From positions 1-64,000 of the forward strand of contig UQCF01000002.1 of NCBI GenBank assembly GCA_900539465.1: a DNA stretch of 64,000 nt, read 5' to 3'. This DNA comes from an uncultured Ruminococcus sp. (GTDB lineage: Bacteria; Bacillota; Clostridia; Oscillospirales; Acutalibacteraceae). This document shows positions 15,876 through 24,341 of the stretch, one piece after another (position 1 is the first letter of the stretch; each line of letters opens with the position of its first letter). The position numbers and the translations under genes were made by a program. Under the pieces are notes generated by a model that did no database searches, was not told the DNA's origin, and worked only from the letters and a program-made list of their open reading frames with translations.

Positions 15876-17897
15876 TTGGCAATAGAAAAAATGAAGCTTG
15901 TCAGGGTGTTCGGCAAAACCGAAAACATTGACGCCTTTATAACATCTTGCTGCATCAGCGGTGATTTTCACCCGGAGAATGCCATGGACTATGTCTCGGC
16001 GCATATGGGCTACATACCTTTTTCAGATGAAAACCCCTACAATGCAACAATCCAAAAGATTGAAGATCTTGCAAAAGTATCCGGAATAACGCTTAAAGAG
16101 ACGTTTAACGGCAACGAGATAATAGTTGACGAAGAAGAATCAAAATATATCGACGCTATTATCGAGAAGATGGACTCGATTTATGACGAGCGCAAAAAGA
16201 TAACACAGGATTTTGAATCTTGCAGTGATTCGATAGATAAATTCAGTCACTTCACAAACCTCGGCACGCAAATAGACGCTCTTTTGTCATGTGAATTTAT
16301 GAAGATAAGGTTCGGCAGCATACCGAACGACTGTTATTCAAAGCTCAAGGCATATGATGGCAGAGAAGATTTGCTGTTTATTCCCTGTGTTCAGGATAAA
16401 AAGAGGTATTGGGGCGTATATGCCGCCCCCGTTTCAAAAATAGACGAGATAGACAGAATTTTTGCCACTCTCTATTTTGAGCGTATAAGAGTTCCGTTTG
16501 AAGAGGGAACTCCGCAGGAAATTATAGATAAACTCACCGCCAAAAAAGACGAGCTTCAAAAACAGCTTGATAAGGTTGACGCAGAGGTTCAGGAGTTTTG
16601 GAACGACAGCCGCGAGAGATGCGAGAGCATTTACGCTCACTATAAAATAGTCAGCATGGCATTTGACCTCAGACGTTACGCGATTAAAGACAAACGCACG
16701 TCAAAAGACTTTATGATGGTCGGCTGGGTACCCGAGAGCGGATTTAAGTGGTTCTGCGAGAGGGTAAACGAAGTGCCGGACACCGCGTGTGAGGTCTTTG
16801 AAGCAGACAATGACGACGAGCGTGCAAAGCCGCCTGTTAAACTTAAAAACAAACGCTTTATAAGGCCGTTTGAAATGTTTGTTGAGATGTACGGCCTCCC
16901 GTCCTATGGCGGCATAGACATAACGCCGTTTGTGGCAGTTACGTTTACGATACTTTTCGGAATAATGTTTGCGGATGTAGGTCAGGGCTTTGTCCTTACA
17001 CTCGGCGCATTCATATTATATAAATTAAAGGGAATAAAGCTTGCAAAGATAGTTGTTCCCTGCGGAATATCGTCAATGTTCTTCGGCTTTATGGTCGGCT
17101 CGGTGTTCGGATTTGAAGATTTGCTCGACCCCGTTTACCATGCGATAGGCTTAGAAGGCAAACCGCTGCCGGTTATGGAGTCGATAAACACCGTGCTTTT
17201 GATTGCGATAGGCATAGGCATTGCTTTGGTTATAGTCTCTATGCTGCTAAATGTCATAATAAGTCTTAAGCAAAAGCATATAGGCGAAGCGCTGTTCAGC
17301 CAAAACGGACTTGCCGGAATTATACTTTATGTCGCGGGCGTAAGTGCCGCCGTAGGCTTTATGGCCAAAATAACGATAATCCCGACCAATATAGAGATTA
17401 TCATGGCTGCAATCAGCTTGCCGATACTCTTTGTTAAAGAGCTGCTCATCGGCAAGATAGATAAGCACGATAAAGAAGAATATATGCCGGACAGTGCCGC
17501 GGACTTCATAATGCAAAACTTCTTTGAGGTCATTGAGTATATTCTTTCTTATTTCAGCAACACGGTTTCATTCCTTCGTATCGGCGCATATATGCTCGTT
17601 CACGCAGGTATGATGATGGTGTTCTTCTCACTTGCGGGCGATGAATTGAACGTTAAGAGCGTTCTTATAATCGTGCTCGGCAACGTTATAGTTATTGCCC
17701 TTGAGGGACTTCTTTCGGGCATACAGGTATTGCGTCTTGAATTTTACGAGATGTTCAGCCGTTTCTATGAGGGCGACGGCAAACCCTTTGAGGGCATCGG
17801 AAGACGTAAAAACAGAGGCATGTTCTTTAAAATCAAAAACGCGTTTTCATCATCAAATGCTGAAAACAGCGAAGTGATAATTTCCGCAAAAAAATAA
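15876..17897 (+). CDS. V-type ATPase subunit I (a)
   Basis: Stator membrane subunit that forms the ion path with the K ring; 673 residues. The N-terminal half (about 1-330) is soluble with coiled-coil stretches (KKDELQKQLDKVDAEVQEF), and the C-terminal half has seven or eight membrane segments, starting around DITPFVAVTFTILFGIMFAD. The essential arginine is probably the one in NTVSFLRIGAY. TTG 15876 is the start, with AAGGAGG at 15861-15867. Confidence 0.93.
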   Translation: MAIEKMKLVRVFGKTENIDAFITSCCISGDFHPENAMDYVSAHMGYIPFSDENPYNATIQKIEDLAKVSGITLKETFNGNEIIVDEEESKYIDAIIEKMDSIYDERKKITQDFESCSDSIDKFSHFTNLGTQIDALLSCEFMKIRFGSIPNDCYSKLKAYDGREDLLFIPCVQDKKRYWGVYAAPVSKIDEIDRIFATLYFERIRVPFEEGTPQEIIDKLTAKKDELQKQLDKVDAEVQEFWNDSRERCESIYAHYKIVSMAFDLRRYAIKDKRTSKDFMMVGWVPESGFKWFCERVNEVPDTACEVFEADNDDERAKPPVKLKNKRFIRPFEMFVEMYGLPSYGGIDITPFVAVTFTILFGIMFADVGQGFVLTLGAFILYKLKGIKLAKIVVPCGISSMFFGFMVGSVFGFEDLLDPVYHAIGLEGKPLPVMESINTVLLIAIGIGIALVIVSMLLNVIISLKQKHIGEALFSQNGLAGIILYVAGVSAAVGFMAKITIIPTNIEIIMAAISLPILFVKELLIGKIDKHDKEEYMPDSAADFIMQNFFEVIEYILSYFSNTVSFLRIGAYMLVHAGMMMVFFSLAGDELNVKSVLIIVLGNVIVIALEGLLSGIQVLRLEFYEMFSRFYEGDGKPFEGIGRRKNRGMFFKIKNAFSSSNAENSEVIISAKK

Positions 17898-17921
17898 CAT
17901 CCATTAACGGAGGAATCAGTT

Positions 17922-18281
17922 ATGAAAAAGTCATTTAATTTCAAAAGAATAGCAGCTATTATGCTCGTAATGCTCTTTGTATTTGCATTCTCTTTCACGG
18001 CATTTGCCGCAGGTGAAACAGATGCTCAGGCAGCAGAAACCCAGACAGAAGAAGCAAGCGAAACATCTTCAAACGGACTCGGACTTATCGCAGCCGCAGT
18101 TGTTACGGGTCTTGCAGGTATCGGCGGCGGTCTTGCAATCGCGGCAGCCGCACCCGCAGCTATCGCAGCCACAAGCGAAGACCCCAAATCATTCGGTAAA
18201 TCACTTATCTTCGTTGCTTTGGGTGAGTCGATAGCGCTGTTCGGCGTTGTTATTTCAATTCTTATTCTTAACAAGGTCTGA
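17922..18281 (+). CDS. V-type ATPase proteolipid subunit K, signal-peptide type
   Basis: Ring-forming ion carrier of the V0 sector, 119 residues. Residues 1-30 are a typical Sec signal peptide (KR-rich start, hydrophobic core, AFA-AG), followed by an acidic linker (about 31-50) and one helical hairpin (about 52-78 and 90-117). The ion-binding glutamate is in GESIALFG of the second helix. Many family members have two hairpins and about 155 residues. The first helix shows GIGGG where sodium-binding rings often have a glutamine, so ion choice is uncertain. CGGAGG precedes the ATG. Confidence 0.88.
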   Translation: MKKSFNFKRIAAIMLVMLFVFAFSFTAFAAGETDAQAAETQTEEASETSSNGLGLIAAAVVTGLAGIGGGLAIAAAAPAAIAATSEDPKSFGKSLIFVALGESIALFGVVISILILNKV

Positions 18282-18322
18282 TCGCCGGGCGGCAGTCAGC
18301 AAACTGTGTTGGAGGTCAGATT

Positions 18323-18628
18323 ATGCGCTTATATTTAATATGCGATAACGCGGATACCGCAGTGGGCATGCGCCTTGCGGGTATAGAGGGCTGTATGGTC
18401 AAGGACGAAACTGCCGCCGCCGAAGCTCTTGAGAATGCGCTTAAGGACGAAAATATCGCAATCGTTCTCATAAACAGAACGCTTTATGAGGCGTGCGAGC
18501 AAACGATAAAAGATTTTCGCAAAGCTCATTCCGTACCGATTATTGTAGAGATACCGGATCGCGGCTCAAAAGACGCGGGCGATTCGCTTGCAAAATATAT
18601 CCGCGACACAGTAGGCATAAATATTTGA
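18323..18628 (+). CDS. V-type ATPase subunit F
   Basis: Small rotor subunit bound to subunit D; 101 residues, the usual family length. The Rossmann-like pattern is visible: LYLICDNADTAVGMRLAGI at the N-terminus, IAIVLINRTLYE in the middle and VPIIVEIPD before the C-terminal helix. TTGGAGG precedes ATG 18323. It lies between K and E in the operon. Confidence 0.9.
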   Translation: MRLYLICDNADTAVGMRLAGIEGCMVKDETAAAEALENALKDENIAIVLINRTLYEACEQTIKDFRKAHSVPIIVEIPDRGSKDAGDSLAKYIRDTVGINI

Positions 18629-18677
18629 CCTGAAACGAAGAATAACCTGCCGAACCAAGGCAAAAAGGAGGACCTTC

Positions 18678-19265
18678 GTGATTAACGACGAAAAAAAGGT
18701 GTCTGATTTTATAAAGGCGATAAATGCCGAGGCGGACGCTAAATGCGAAGAAATAAAAAACGAAACCGACAGTTATATTGAGCGCGAGCTTAAAACCGCA
18801 AAAAAAGCCGCCAAAGCGAATGCCAAGACGGTTGCAGCTTCGGAGCTTTCAAAGCTCGGTGAGCAGAGCAATGCGGATTCTTACAAATCAAGAGTTTGCC
18901 AGATTAAAGAAATAGTTGCAAAGCGCGCAGAGATAACCGATAAAGTTTTTGCAAAAGCAACCAAAGAAATAATCGAGTTCACACAAAGCGACGAGTACGG
19001 CGATTTTCTTGAAAAGAGCGCAAGGAACATACTCTCTGCAATAGGTGACGACGCAGTTATTTATGTAAAAGAAGACGATGAAAAATACTCATCTCGCTTA
19101 AAGGCTTTTTGCAAAGACGTTAAAACAGATAAATCAATAATAATCGGCGGCTGCAAGGGCGAAAATACGTCTGCTTCAATGAGTGCGGACGACACGCTTG
19201 ACAGCCGAATAAAAGAGCAAAGAGAAGAATTTTATTCTTATTCGGGTCTTTCAATCACAGGCTAA
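18678..19265 (+). CDS. V-type ATPase subunit E
   Basis: Peripheral-stalk subunit that ties the catalytic head to subunit I; 195 residues. The N-terminal half is a long charged helix (about residues 1-110), and a small alpha/beta domain follows, as in the family. GTG 18678 has a strong AAGGAGG about seven bases upstream. Family sequence conservation is low, so the operon position supports the call. Confidence 0.85.
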   Translation: MINDEKKVSDFIKAINAEADAKCEEIKNETDSYIERELKTAKKAAKANAKTVAASELSKLGEQSNADSYKSRVCQIKEIVAKRAEITDKVFAKATKEIIEFTQSDEYGDFLEKSARNILSAIGDDAVIYVKEDDEKYSSRLKAFCKDVKTDKSIIIGGCKGENTSASMSADDTLDSRIKEQREEFYSYSGLSITG

Positions 19266-19276
19266 GGAGGGTCATT

Positions 19277-21031
19277 ATGCAGGAAAATTTAATTTATGGC
19301 ATAAACGGCCCCGTTGTCACCGTAAAGGGCAGAACAACACTCTCTATGATGGAAATGGTGTATGTAGGCAACGCAGGGCTTATAGGCGAGGTTATTCGCC
19401 TTGATAAAGACGCCGCTGTTATTCAGGTTTATGAAGAGACGTCGGGCTTAAAGCCCGGCGAGCCTGTTCGCTCAACGGGTCAGCCCATGAGCGTAACTCT
19501 CGGCCCCGGCATACTCAGCAACATATTTGACGGAATTGAAAATCCGCTTGACCTTATAGCCGCGTCGGCAGGCGCATTTATACCGAGAGGTCTGCGCCCG
19601 TTTCCGCTTGATGAAAACAAGCTGTGGGATGTTACGGTAACGGCTAAGGTCGGCGACGAGCTCCACGGCGGAGATATATATGCTACCTGCCCCGAAACGA
19701 GCAGTATAGTTCACAAAATCATGGTTCCTCCGTCACTCGGCGGCAAGGTAACCGAGGTTAAACCGAGCGGTCAATACAAGGTGCATGACGTTGTAGCGGT
19801 TATAGAGGATGAAAAGGGAGAAAAACACGAGCTTACTCTTTGCCACAAATGGCCCATCAGAACACCCAGACCGCTTAAAGAGCGCATATCGCTCACACAG
19901 CCGCTTGTTACGGGTCAGAGAAGTATTGACACCTTGTTCCCGATAGCAAAGGGCGGCGCGGCGGCAATACCCGGTGGCTTCGGCGCAGGCAAAACCGTTA
20001 CACAGCACCAGATAGCAAAATGGTGCGATGCAGATATAATCATATATATCGGCTGCGGCGAGCGCGGCAATGAGATGACTCAGGTTCTTGACGAGTTTGC
20101 AGAGATTACAGACCCCAAAACGGGCGAGCCTTTGACCGACAGAACCGTACTTATAGCAAATACTTCAAATATGCCTGTTGCGGCTCGTGAAGCTTCTATT
20201 TACACAGGCGTTACAATAGCGGAATATTACCGCGATATGGGTTATCACACCGCAATGATGGCGGATTCCACCTCACGTTGGGCAGAGGCACTGCGTGAGA
20301 TTTCCGGCCGACTTGAAGAAATGCCCGCGGACGAGGGCTTCCCGGCATATTTGCCGTCAAGACTTTCGGAATTTTACGAGCGTGCGGGTTATGTTAAAAA
20401 CCTTAATGGCAGCGAGGGCTCGGTTTCTATAATCGGTGCGGTTTCACCTCAGGGCGCCGATTTTTCGGAGCCTGTAACACAGAACACAAAGAGATTTATC
20501 CGCTGCTTCTGGGCACTTGATAAAAGCCTCGCATACGCGCGTCACTATCCGGCAATTAACTGGACAGACAGCTACAGCGAGTACATCGGTGACCTTTCAC
20601 CCTGGTACACCGAGAATGTCGGCGAAGATTTTATGAATTGCAGAAACGAAGTTTGTGCAATTTTGGCAGAAGAAAAAAATCTTATGGAGATAGTAAAGCT
20701 CATAGGCGCAGACGTGTTGCCCGATGACCAGAAGCTCACCATAGAGACTGCGCGTGTTATCCGTGTGGGATTTTTGCAGCAGAACGCCGGCGACGATATA
20801 GACACTTATGTCGTAATGCCCAAGCAGCTTAAAATGATGAGGATTATACTTTTGCTTCACCACATGGCAAAGGAGCTTATTGCAAAACAGGTTCCTCTTT
20901 CAAAAATAATTGCAACGGGTCTTTTTGACAGACTTTTGCAGATGAAAAACAATATTCCCAACGACAAGCTTGATATGTTTGACGAATACGAAGAAGAGGT
21001 AAGATCCGGCTTGTCAAAACTCAGCGCATAA
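19277..21031 (+). CDS. V-type ATPase catalytic subunit A
   Basis: Catalytic subunit of the V1 head, 584 residues. Walker A is GGFGAGKTV (about residue 233) in the A-type form; the Walker B region is around YHTAMMADSTSRWAEALRE, and the long A-specific insertion domain is present between about 110 and 200. GGAGGGT precedes the ATG. Together with subunit B it couples ATP hydrolysis or synthesis to H+ or Na+ movement. Confidence 0.96.
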   Translation: MQENLIYGINGPVVTVKGRTTLSMMEMVYVGNAGLIGEVIRLDKDAAVIQVYEETSGLKPGEPVRSTGQPMSVTLGPGILSNIFDGIENPLDLIAASAGAFIPRGLRPFPLDENKLWDVTVTAKVGDELHGGDIYATCPETSSIVHKIMVPPSLGGKVTEVKPSGQYKVHDVVAVIEDEKGEKHELTLCHKWPIRTPRPLKERISLTQPLVTGQRSIDTLFPIAKGGAAAIPGGFGAGKTVTQHQIAKWCDADIIIYIGCGERGNEMTQVLDEFAEITDPKTGEPLTDRTVLIANTSNMPVAAREASIYTGVTIAEYYRDMGYHTAMMADSTSRWAEALREISGRLEEMPADEGFPAYLPSRLSEFYERAGYVKNLNGSEGSVSIIGAVSPQGADFSEPVTQNTKRFIRCFWALDKSLAYARHYPAINWTDSYSEYIGDLSPWYTENVGEDFMNCRNEVCAILAEEKNLMEIVKLIGADVLPDDQKLTIETARVIRVGFLQQNAGDDIDTYVVMPKQLKMMRIILLLHHMAKELIAKQVPLSKIIATGLFDRLLQMKNNIPNDKLDMFDEYEEEVRSGLSKLSA

Positions 21032-21043
21032 GGGGGCGTTTTT

Positions 21044-22414
21044 ATGATAATTGAATACAGCGGACTTAAAGAGATTAACGGCTCTCTTGTTGTGCTTGAT
21101 AATATAAAAGACGCTTCTTATGACGAAATGGTTGAGCTGAAGCTCGGCGACGGAAGCACGCGTACCGGGCGTATAGTTCAGGTTGAGGGCGAAAAGGTAG
21201 TTATTCAGGTTTTTGAGGGCACAAAAGGTGTGTCGCTTGTAAACACAAAAACAAGATTTACAGGCCACCCGATTGAGCTCGGTCTTTCACCCGAAATAAT
21301 GGGCAGAGTATTTGACGGACTCGGCAGACCCGCCGACGGACTCGGAGAGGTTTATCCTCTTAAAAAGCGCGATGTAAACTCTTCGCCCATAAACCCGGTT
21401 TCGAGAGTTTACCCAAAAAACTATATCAATACAGGCATTTCGTCAATAGACGCGCTTACCACTCTTATCAGAGGTCAGAAATTGCCGATATTCTCAGGCT
21501 CCGGTATGAAACACAACGAGCTTGCCGTTCAAATAGTTAAGCAGGCCTCGGTTGCCGACGGTGAGGATTTTGCAATAGTTTTTGCCGCCATGGGCGTTAA
21601 AAACGACGTTGCGGATTATTTCAGGCAGTCGTTTGAAAAGGCGAATGTTATGGATAGGGTTGTAATGTTTTTGAACCATTCAAACGACCCCATTATAGAG
21701 AGAATTATCACCCCCAGATGTGCGTTGACCGCGGCGGAGTATTTGGCGTTTGAGCTTAACATGAATATTCTTGTTATTCTCACGGATATGACATCTTACG
21801 CCGAGGCTCTTCGTGAGTTCAGCTCGTCAAAAGGCGAAATTCCCGGACGTAAGGGCTTCCCCGGATATCTTTATTCGGATTTTGCATCGATCTATGAGCG
21901 CGCAGGTATAATAAAGGGTTCAAAGGGTTCTGTTACGCAGATTCCGATTCTCACCATGCCCAATGATGATATAAACCACCCGATTCCCGACCTTACCGGC
22001 TATATCACAGAGGGTCAGATAGTTCTTGACCGTTCGCTTGACGCAGTCGGCATTTATCCGCCGATAGGCGTTCTCGCTTCGCTTTCACGTTTGATGAAAG
22101 ACGGCGTAGGCGAGGGCTACACGAGAGAGGATCACAGCAAGCTTTCAAACCAGCTTTTCTCATGCTACGCAAAGGTGCAGGATGCTAAATCTCTTGCCAG
22201 CGTTATAGGCGAAGATGAGCTTTCTGCCGCAGATAAGAGAATACTCAACTTCGGCAAGAGGTTTGAGAACGAATTTATCGCGCAGGGTTCTAATGAGAAC
22301 AGAACAATAACGCAAACTCTTGACCTCGGCTGGGATCTTCTCAGAATGTTGCCCAGAGAGGATCTTGACCGAATAGACGACAAGACGGCAGAGAAATATT
22401 ACTATAAAAAATAA
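21044..22414 (+). CDS. V-type ATPase subunit B
   Basis: Non-catalytic nucleotide-binding subunit alternating with A in the head; 456 residues, normal length. The degenerate P-loop region reads FSGSGMKHNELA, as usual in B subunits; ILTDMTSYAEALRE and PGRKGFPGYLYSDFASIYERAG are diagnostic. Spacing of 12 bases to subunit A and GGGGGCG before the ATG indicate tight coupling. Confidence 0.96.
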   Translation: MIIEYSGLKEINGSLVVLDNIKDASYDEMVELKLGDGSTRTGRIVQVEGEKVVIQVFEGTKGVSLVNTKTRFTGHPIELGLSPEIMGRVFDGLGRPADGLGEVYPLKKRDVNSSPINPVSRVYPKNYINTGISSIDALTTLIRGQKLPIFSGSGMKHNELAVQIVKQASVADGEDFAIVFAAMGVKNDVADYFRQSFEKANVMDRVVMFLNHSNDPIIERIITPRCALTAAEYLAFELNMNILVILTDMTSYAEALREFSSSKGEIPGRKGFPGYLYSDFASIYERAGIIKGSKGSVTQIPILTMPNDDINHPIPDLTGYITEGQIVLDRSLDAVGIYPPIGVLASLSRLMKDGVGEGYTREDHSKLSNQLFSCYAKVQDAKSLASVIGEDELSAADKRILNFGKRFENEFIAQGSNENRTITQTLDLGWDLLRMLPREDLDRIDDKTAEKYYYKK

Positions 22415-22442
22415 TCGTCCGTGAAAGGAGATGGCGCACGGT

Positions 22443-23051
22443 ATGGCACAGATATTTATAACCAAAAACAACCTCATGGCTCAGAAAAAATCGCTTGATC
22501 TTGCAAAGCTCGGCTATGATTTGATGGACAGAAAAAGAAATATACTCGTGCGTGAAATGATGTCTCTTGCTCAAAAGGCGGCGACTATTCAAAAAGATAT
22601 AAGTGCCGCATATGTTCAGGCATATGACGCACTTGAAAAAGCCTTTATAACTTTGGGCGACTGCACGGTTTATGCGGAGTGTATCCCGGTTGACGACTCC
22701 GTGAGCATGAAGCTCAGAAGCGTAATGGGTGTTGAACTGCCGGAGATTTCGATAGAAAAAACCGACCGCCATAATTATTACGGACTTAATGAAACAAACT
22801 CTCAGCTTGACGAAGCATATATTCAGTTTGACAGAGTTAAGTATTTGACCGTTGAACTCGCGCAGGTAGAGAGCAATGTAATGCGCCTTGCGGACGCAAT
22901 CAAAAAGACCCAAAAGCGCACAAATGCTTTGAGTAATATTATGATACCGAAGTTCACCTCAACAATAAAGTTTATATCCGATGCTCTCGACGAAAAAGAG
23001 CGTGAGGATTTCTCAAGGCTTAAAGTTATAAAAAGGCAAAAGACAGAATGA
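22443..23051 (+). CDS. V-type ATPase subunit D
   Basis: Central rotor shaft, 202 residues, a long antiparallel coiled coil: KKSLDLAKLGYDLMDRKRNILVREM (a run shown only in part by its start, residues about 13-37) at the N-terminus and KRTNALSNIMIP near the C-terminus are typical. ATG 22443 is preferred over ATG 22431, which touches the AAAGGAG site at 22424-22430. It is the last gene of the operon before the terminator. Confidence 0.93.
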   Translation: MAQIFITKNNLMAQKKSLDLAKLGYDLMDRKRNILVREMMSLAQKAATIQKDISAAYVQAYDALEKAFITLGDCTVYAECIPVDDSVSMKLRSVMGVELPEISIEKTDRHNYYGLNETNSQLDEAYIQFDRVKYLTVELAQVESNVMRLADAIKKTQKRTNALSNIMIPKFTSTIKFISDALDEKEREDFSRLKVIKRQKTE

Positions 23052-23054
23052 TTA

Positions 23055-23088
23055 AAAGACCGCCCGTTTGCAGGCGGTTTTTTTTTTG
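23055..23088 (+). terminator. Intrinsic terminator of the V-ATPase operon
   Basis: ACCGCC (23059-23064) pairs with GGCGGT (23073-23078), followed by a run of T. Confidence 0.85.
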
Positions 23089-23110
23089 CATAAATCAGCG
23101 GATTTTATCC

Positions 23111-23491
23111 CGTAGGGCGGTGTGCCCACACTGTGCCGTTAAGCTTTCGCCTGAATAAAACGCGGAACACATATCGCCTCCACTTTAGGGGAGGTGGCAC
23201 GGCGAAGCCGTGACGGAGGGGTTGAAGTTACATCAAGTTTATGGAAAACCCCTCAGTCGCTCTCGCGACAGCTCCCCTGCAGGGGCGCCTATACACAGAT
23301 GTCGGCAACATCATACCGCAAGCTTTCACCTCATCAGTCACTTCGTGACAGCTTCTCCTCGAGGAGAAGCCGATTGTAGCCTTCGCCCCGGTGGAGAAGG
23401 TGGGAAGCGCCGGATGAGGGCGAGTTTTGCCGTTAGCTCACATGAAATTTAGAGCAATCACACCAAAAGCCACATCGTAGGGCGGTGTGCC
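23111..23491. repeat. Non-coding palindromic repeat element between direct repeats
   Basis: Two hairpin-like units lie side by side. In the first, arms at about 23187-23222 (with GGCACGGCGAAGCCGTGACG) and 23246-23280 (CCCCTCAGTCGCTCTCGCGA) are imperfect inverted copies. In the second, the arms are at about 23329-23362 and 23391-23421. A 16-base direct repeat, CGTAGGGCGGTGTGCC, flanks both at 23111-23126 and 23476-23491. Similar palindromic intergenic repeats are frequent in gut Clostridia. No protein is encoded. Confidence 0.7.
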
Positions 23492-23512
23492 GATACCTTG
23501 TTATACGGTCGC

Positions 23513-23848
23513 TTAATTTTCCGAAATCAATATACCGGCTTCCAATATCCTCAGCTCTATGCTTACCATACCGTCGTCAAGCGCATCTATAGTAAATATA
23601 TCCGCTAACTCAAAAACTTCTTTCATATGCTCTGTCAGGCTGTCAAAAACATATGATTGGAGCTCAATGTCGAATGCGTTATCAGATATATCAAATTTTG
23701 CTTTAACACAATATTTAGATGCCAGTTGCAGTATCCTTGATATTTTGACTACTGTTTCGGGCTTTAATATGTATTTGTTGTTTTTTGTTTTTTCTTCATG
23801 CAGCTCCATTGCTTTCCTAATAAGTTTTGCAAATTCGTAATCGTTCAT
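23513..23848 (-). CDS. Small orphan protein (111 aa)
   Basis: A 111-residue soluble protein, alternately helical and beta, without signal or membrane segments. An upstream CGGAGGT six bases before ATG 23848 supports translation. The N-terminus (NDYEFAKLIRKAMELHEE) is helical and acidic. No family was recognised. It is isolated between two repeat regions and stands alone on the minus strand. Confidence 0.6.
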   Translation of the reverse strand: MNDYEFAKLIRKAMELHEEKTKNNKYILKPETVVKISRILQLASKYCVKAKFDISDNAFDIELQSYVFDSLTEHMKEVFELADIFTIDALDDGMVSIELRILEAGILISEN

Positions 23849-23940
23849 AAAATACCTCCGAAGTTAATGTACAAAAGTTGTTCTTGTGTTGTTCCTGTTT
23901 TTAAAAATTCTCCTACATATGTATCGTGTCCCCTTTAACT

Positions 23941-24112
23941 TATTTATAGGGCGCAGGTGTGCGTGGAACGCTTGCCGTTGCCTCTTATATAGCGTCGGTG
24001 GGCGGGTGTGCCTGCCACTTCCATATATATAGCACGGTTGGCTACGTTGCACTCGCCTCTCCCATATATAGCCGCAGTGCTGACTTGCACCTGCCTCTCC
24101 CATATATATAGT
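23941..24112. repeat. Degenerate tandem repeat, period about 40 bp
   Basis: The element TATATATAG (or TATATAG) recurs with its last base at 23949, 23992, 24032, 24071 and 24111, giving spacings of 43, 40, 39 and 40. The best-conserved stretch is CCTCTCCCATATATATAG. Between these are more variable GC-rich stretches of 22-30 bases. No reading frame across it looks genuine. Confidence 0.75.
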
Positions 24113-24282
24113 ACGGGTGTTCGGTGTTTCCGCTTGAGTGGCGGCTTGTTTTTGTTCTAAATTATATATTTTGAACGCTTTAACTGTTAAAAATAATTCA
24201 AAGTTTAAAATATAATCTAAGATATTTGGTGAGAAAATTTTATACACAATTTTTATTTAATGTCAAATTGAATAAAAAGTCA

Positions 24283-24311
24283 TTGCAAACAGAGCTAAAA
24301 TATGTTAAAAT
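24283..24311 (+). promoter_or_regulatory. Sigma-A promoter of the sugar transporter
   Basis: TTGCAA (24283-24288), 17 bases, TAAAAT (24306-24311), 30 bases before the start codon. Confidence 0.7.
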
Positions 24312-24341
24312 CAATATAATAAATTTTATGGAGGTATCTGT

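Noticed and set aside
23941..24112. CRISPR-like array (regular 40-bp spacing)
   Set aside because: The shared element is only 9-18 bases and degenerate, the spacers are not of equal length, and no cas gene is in the window.
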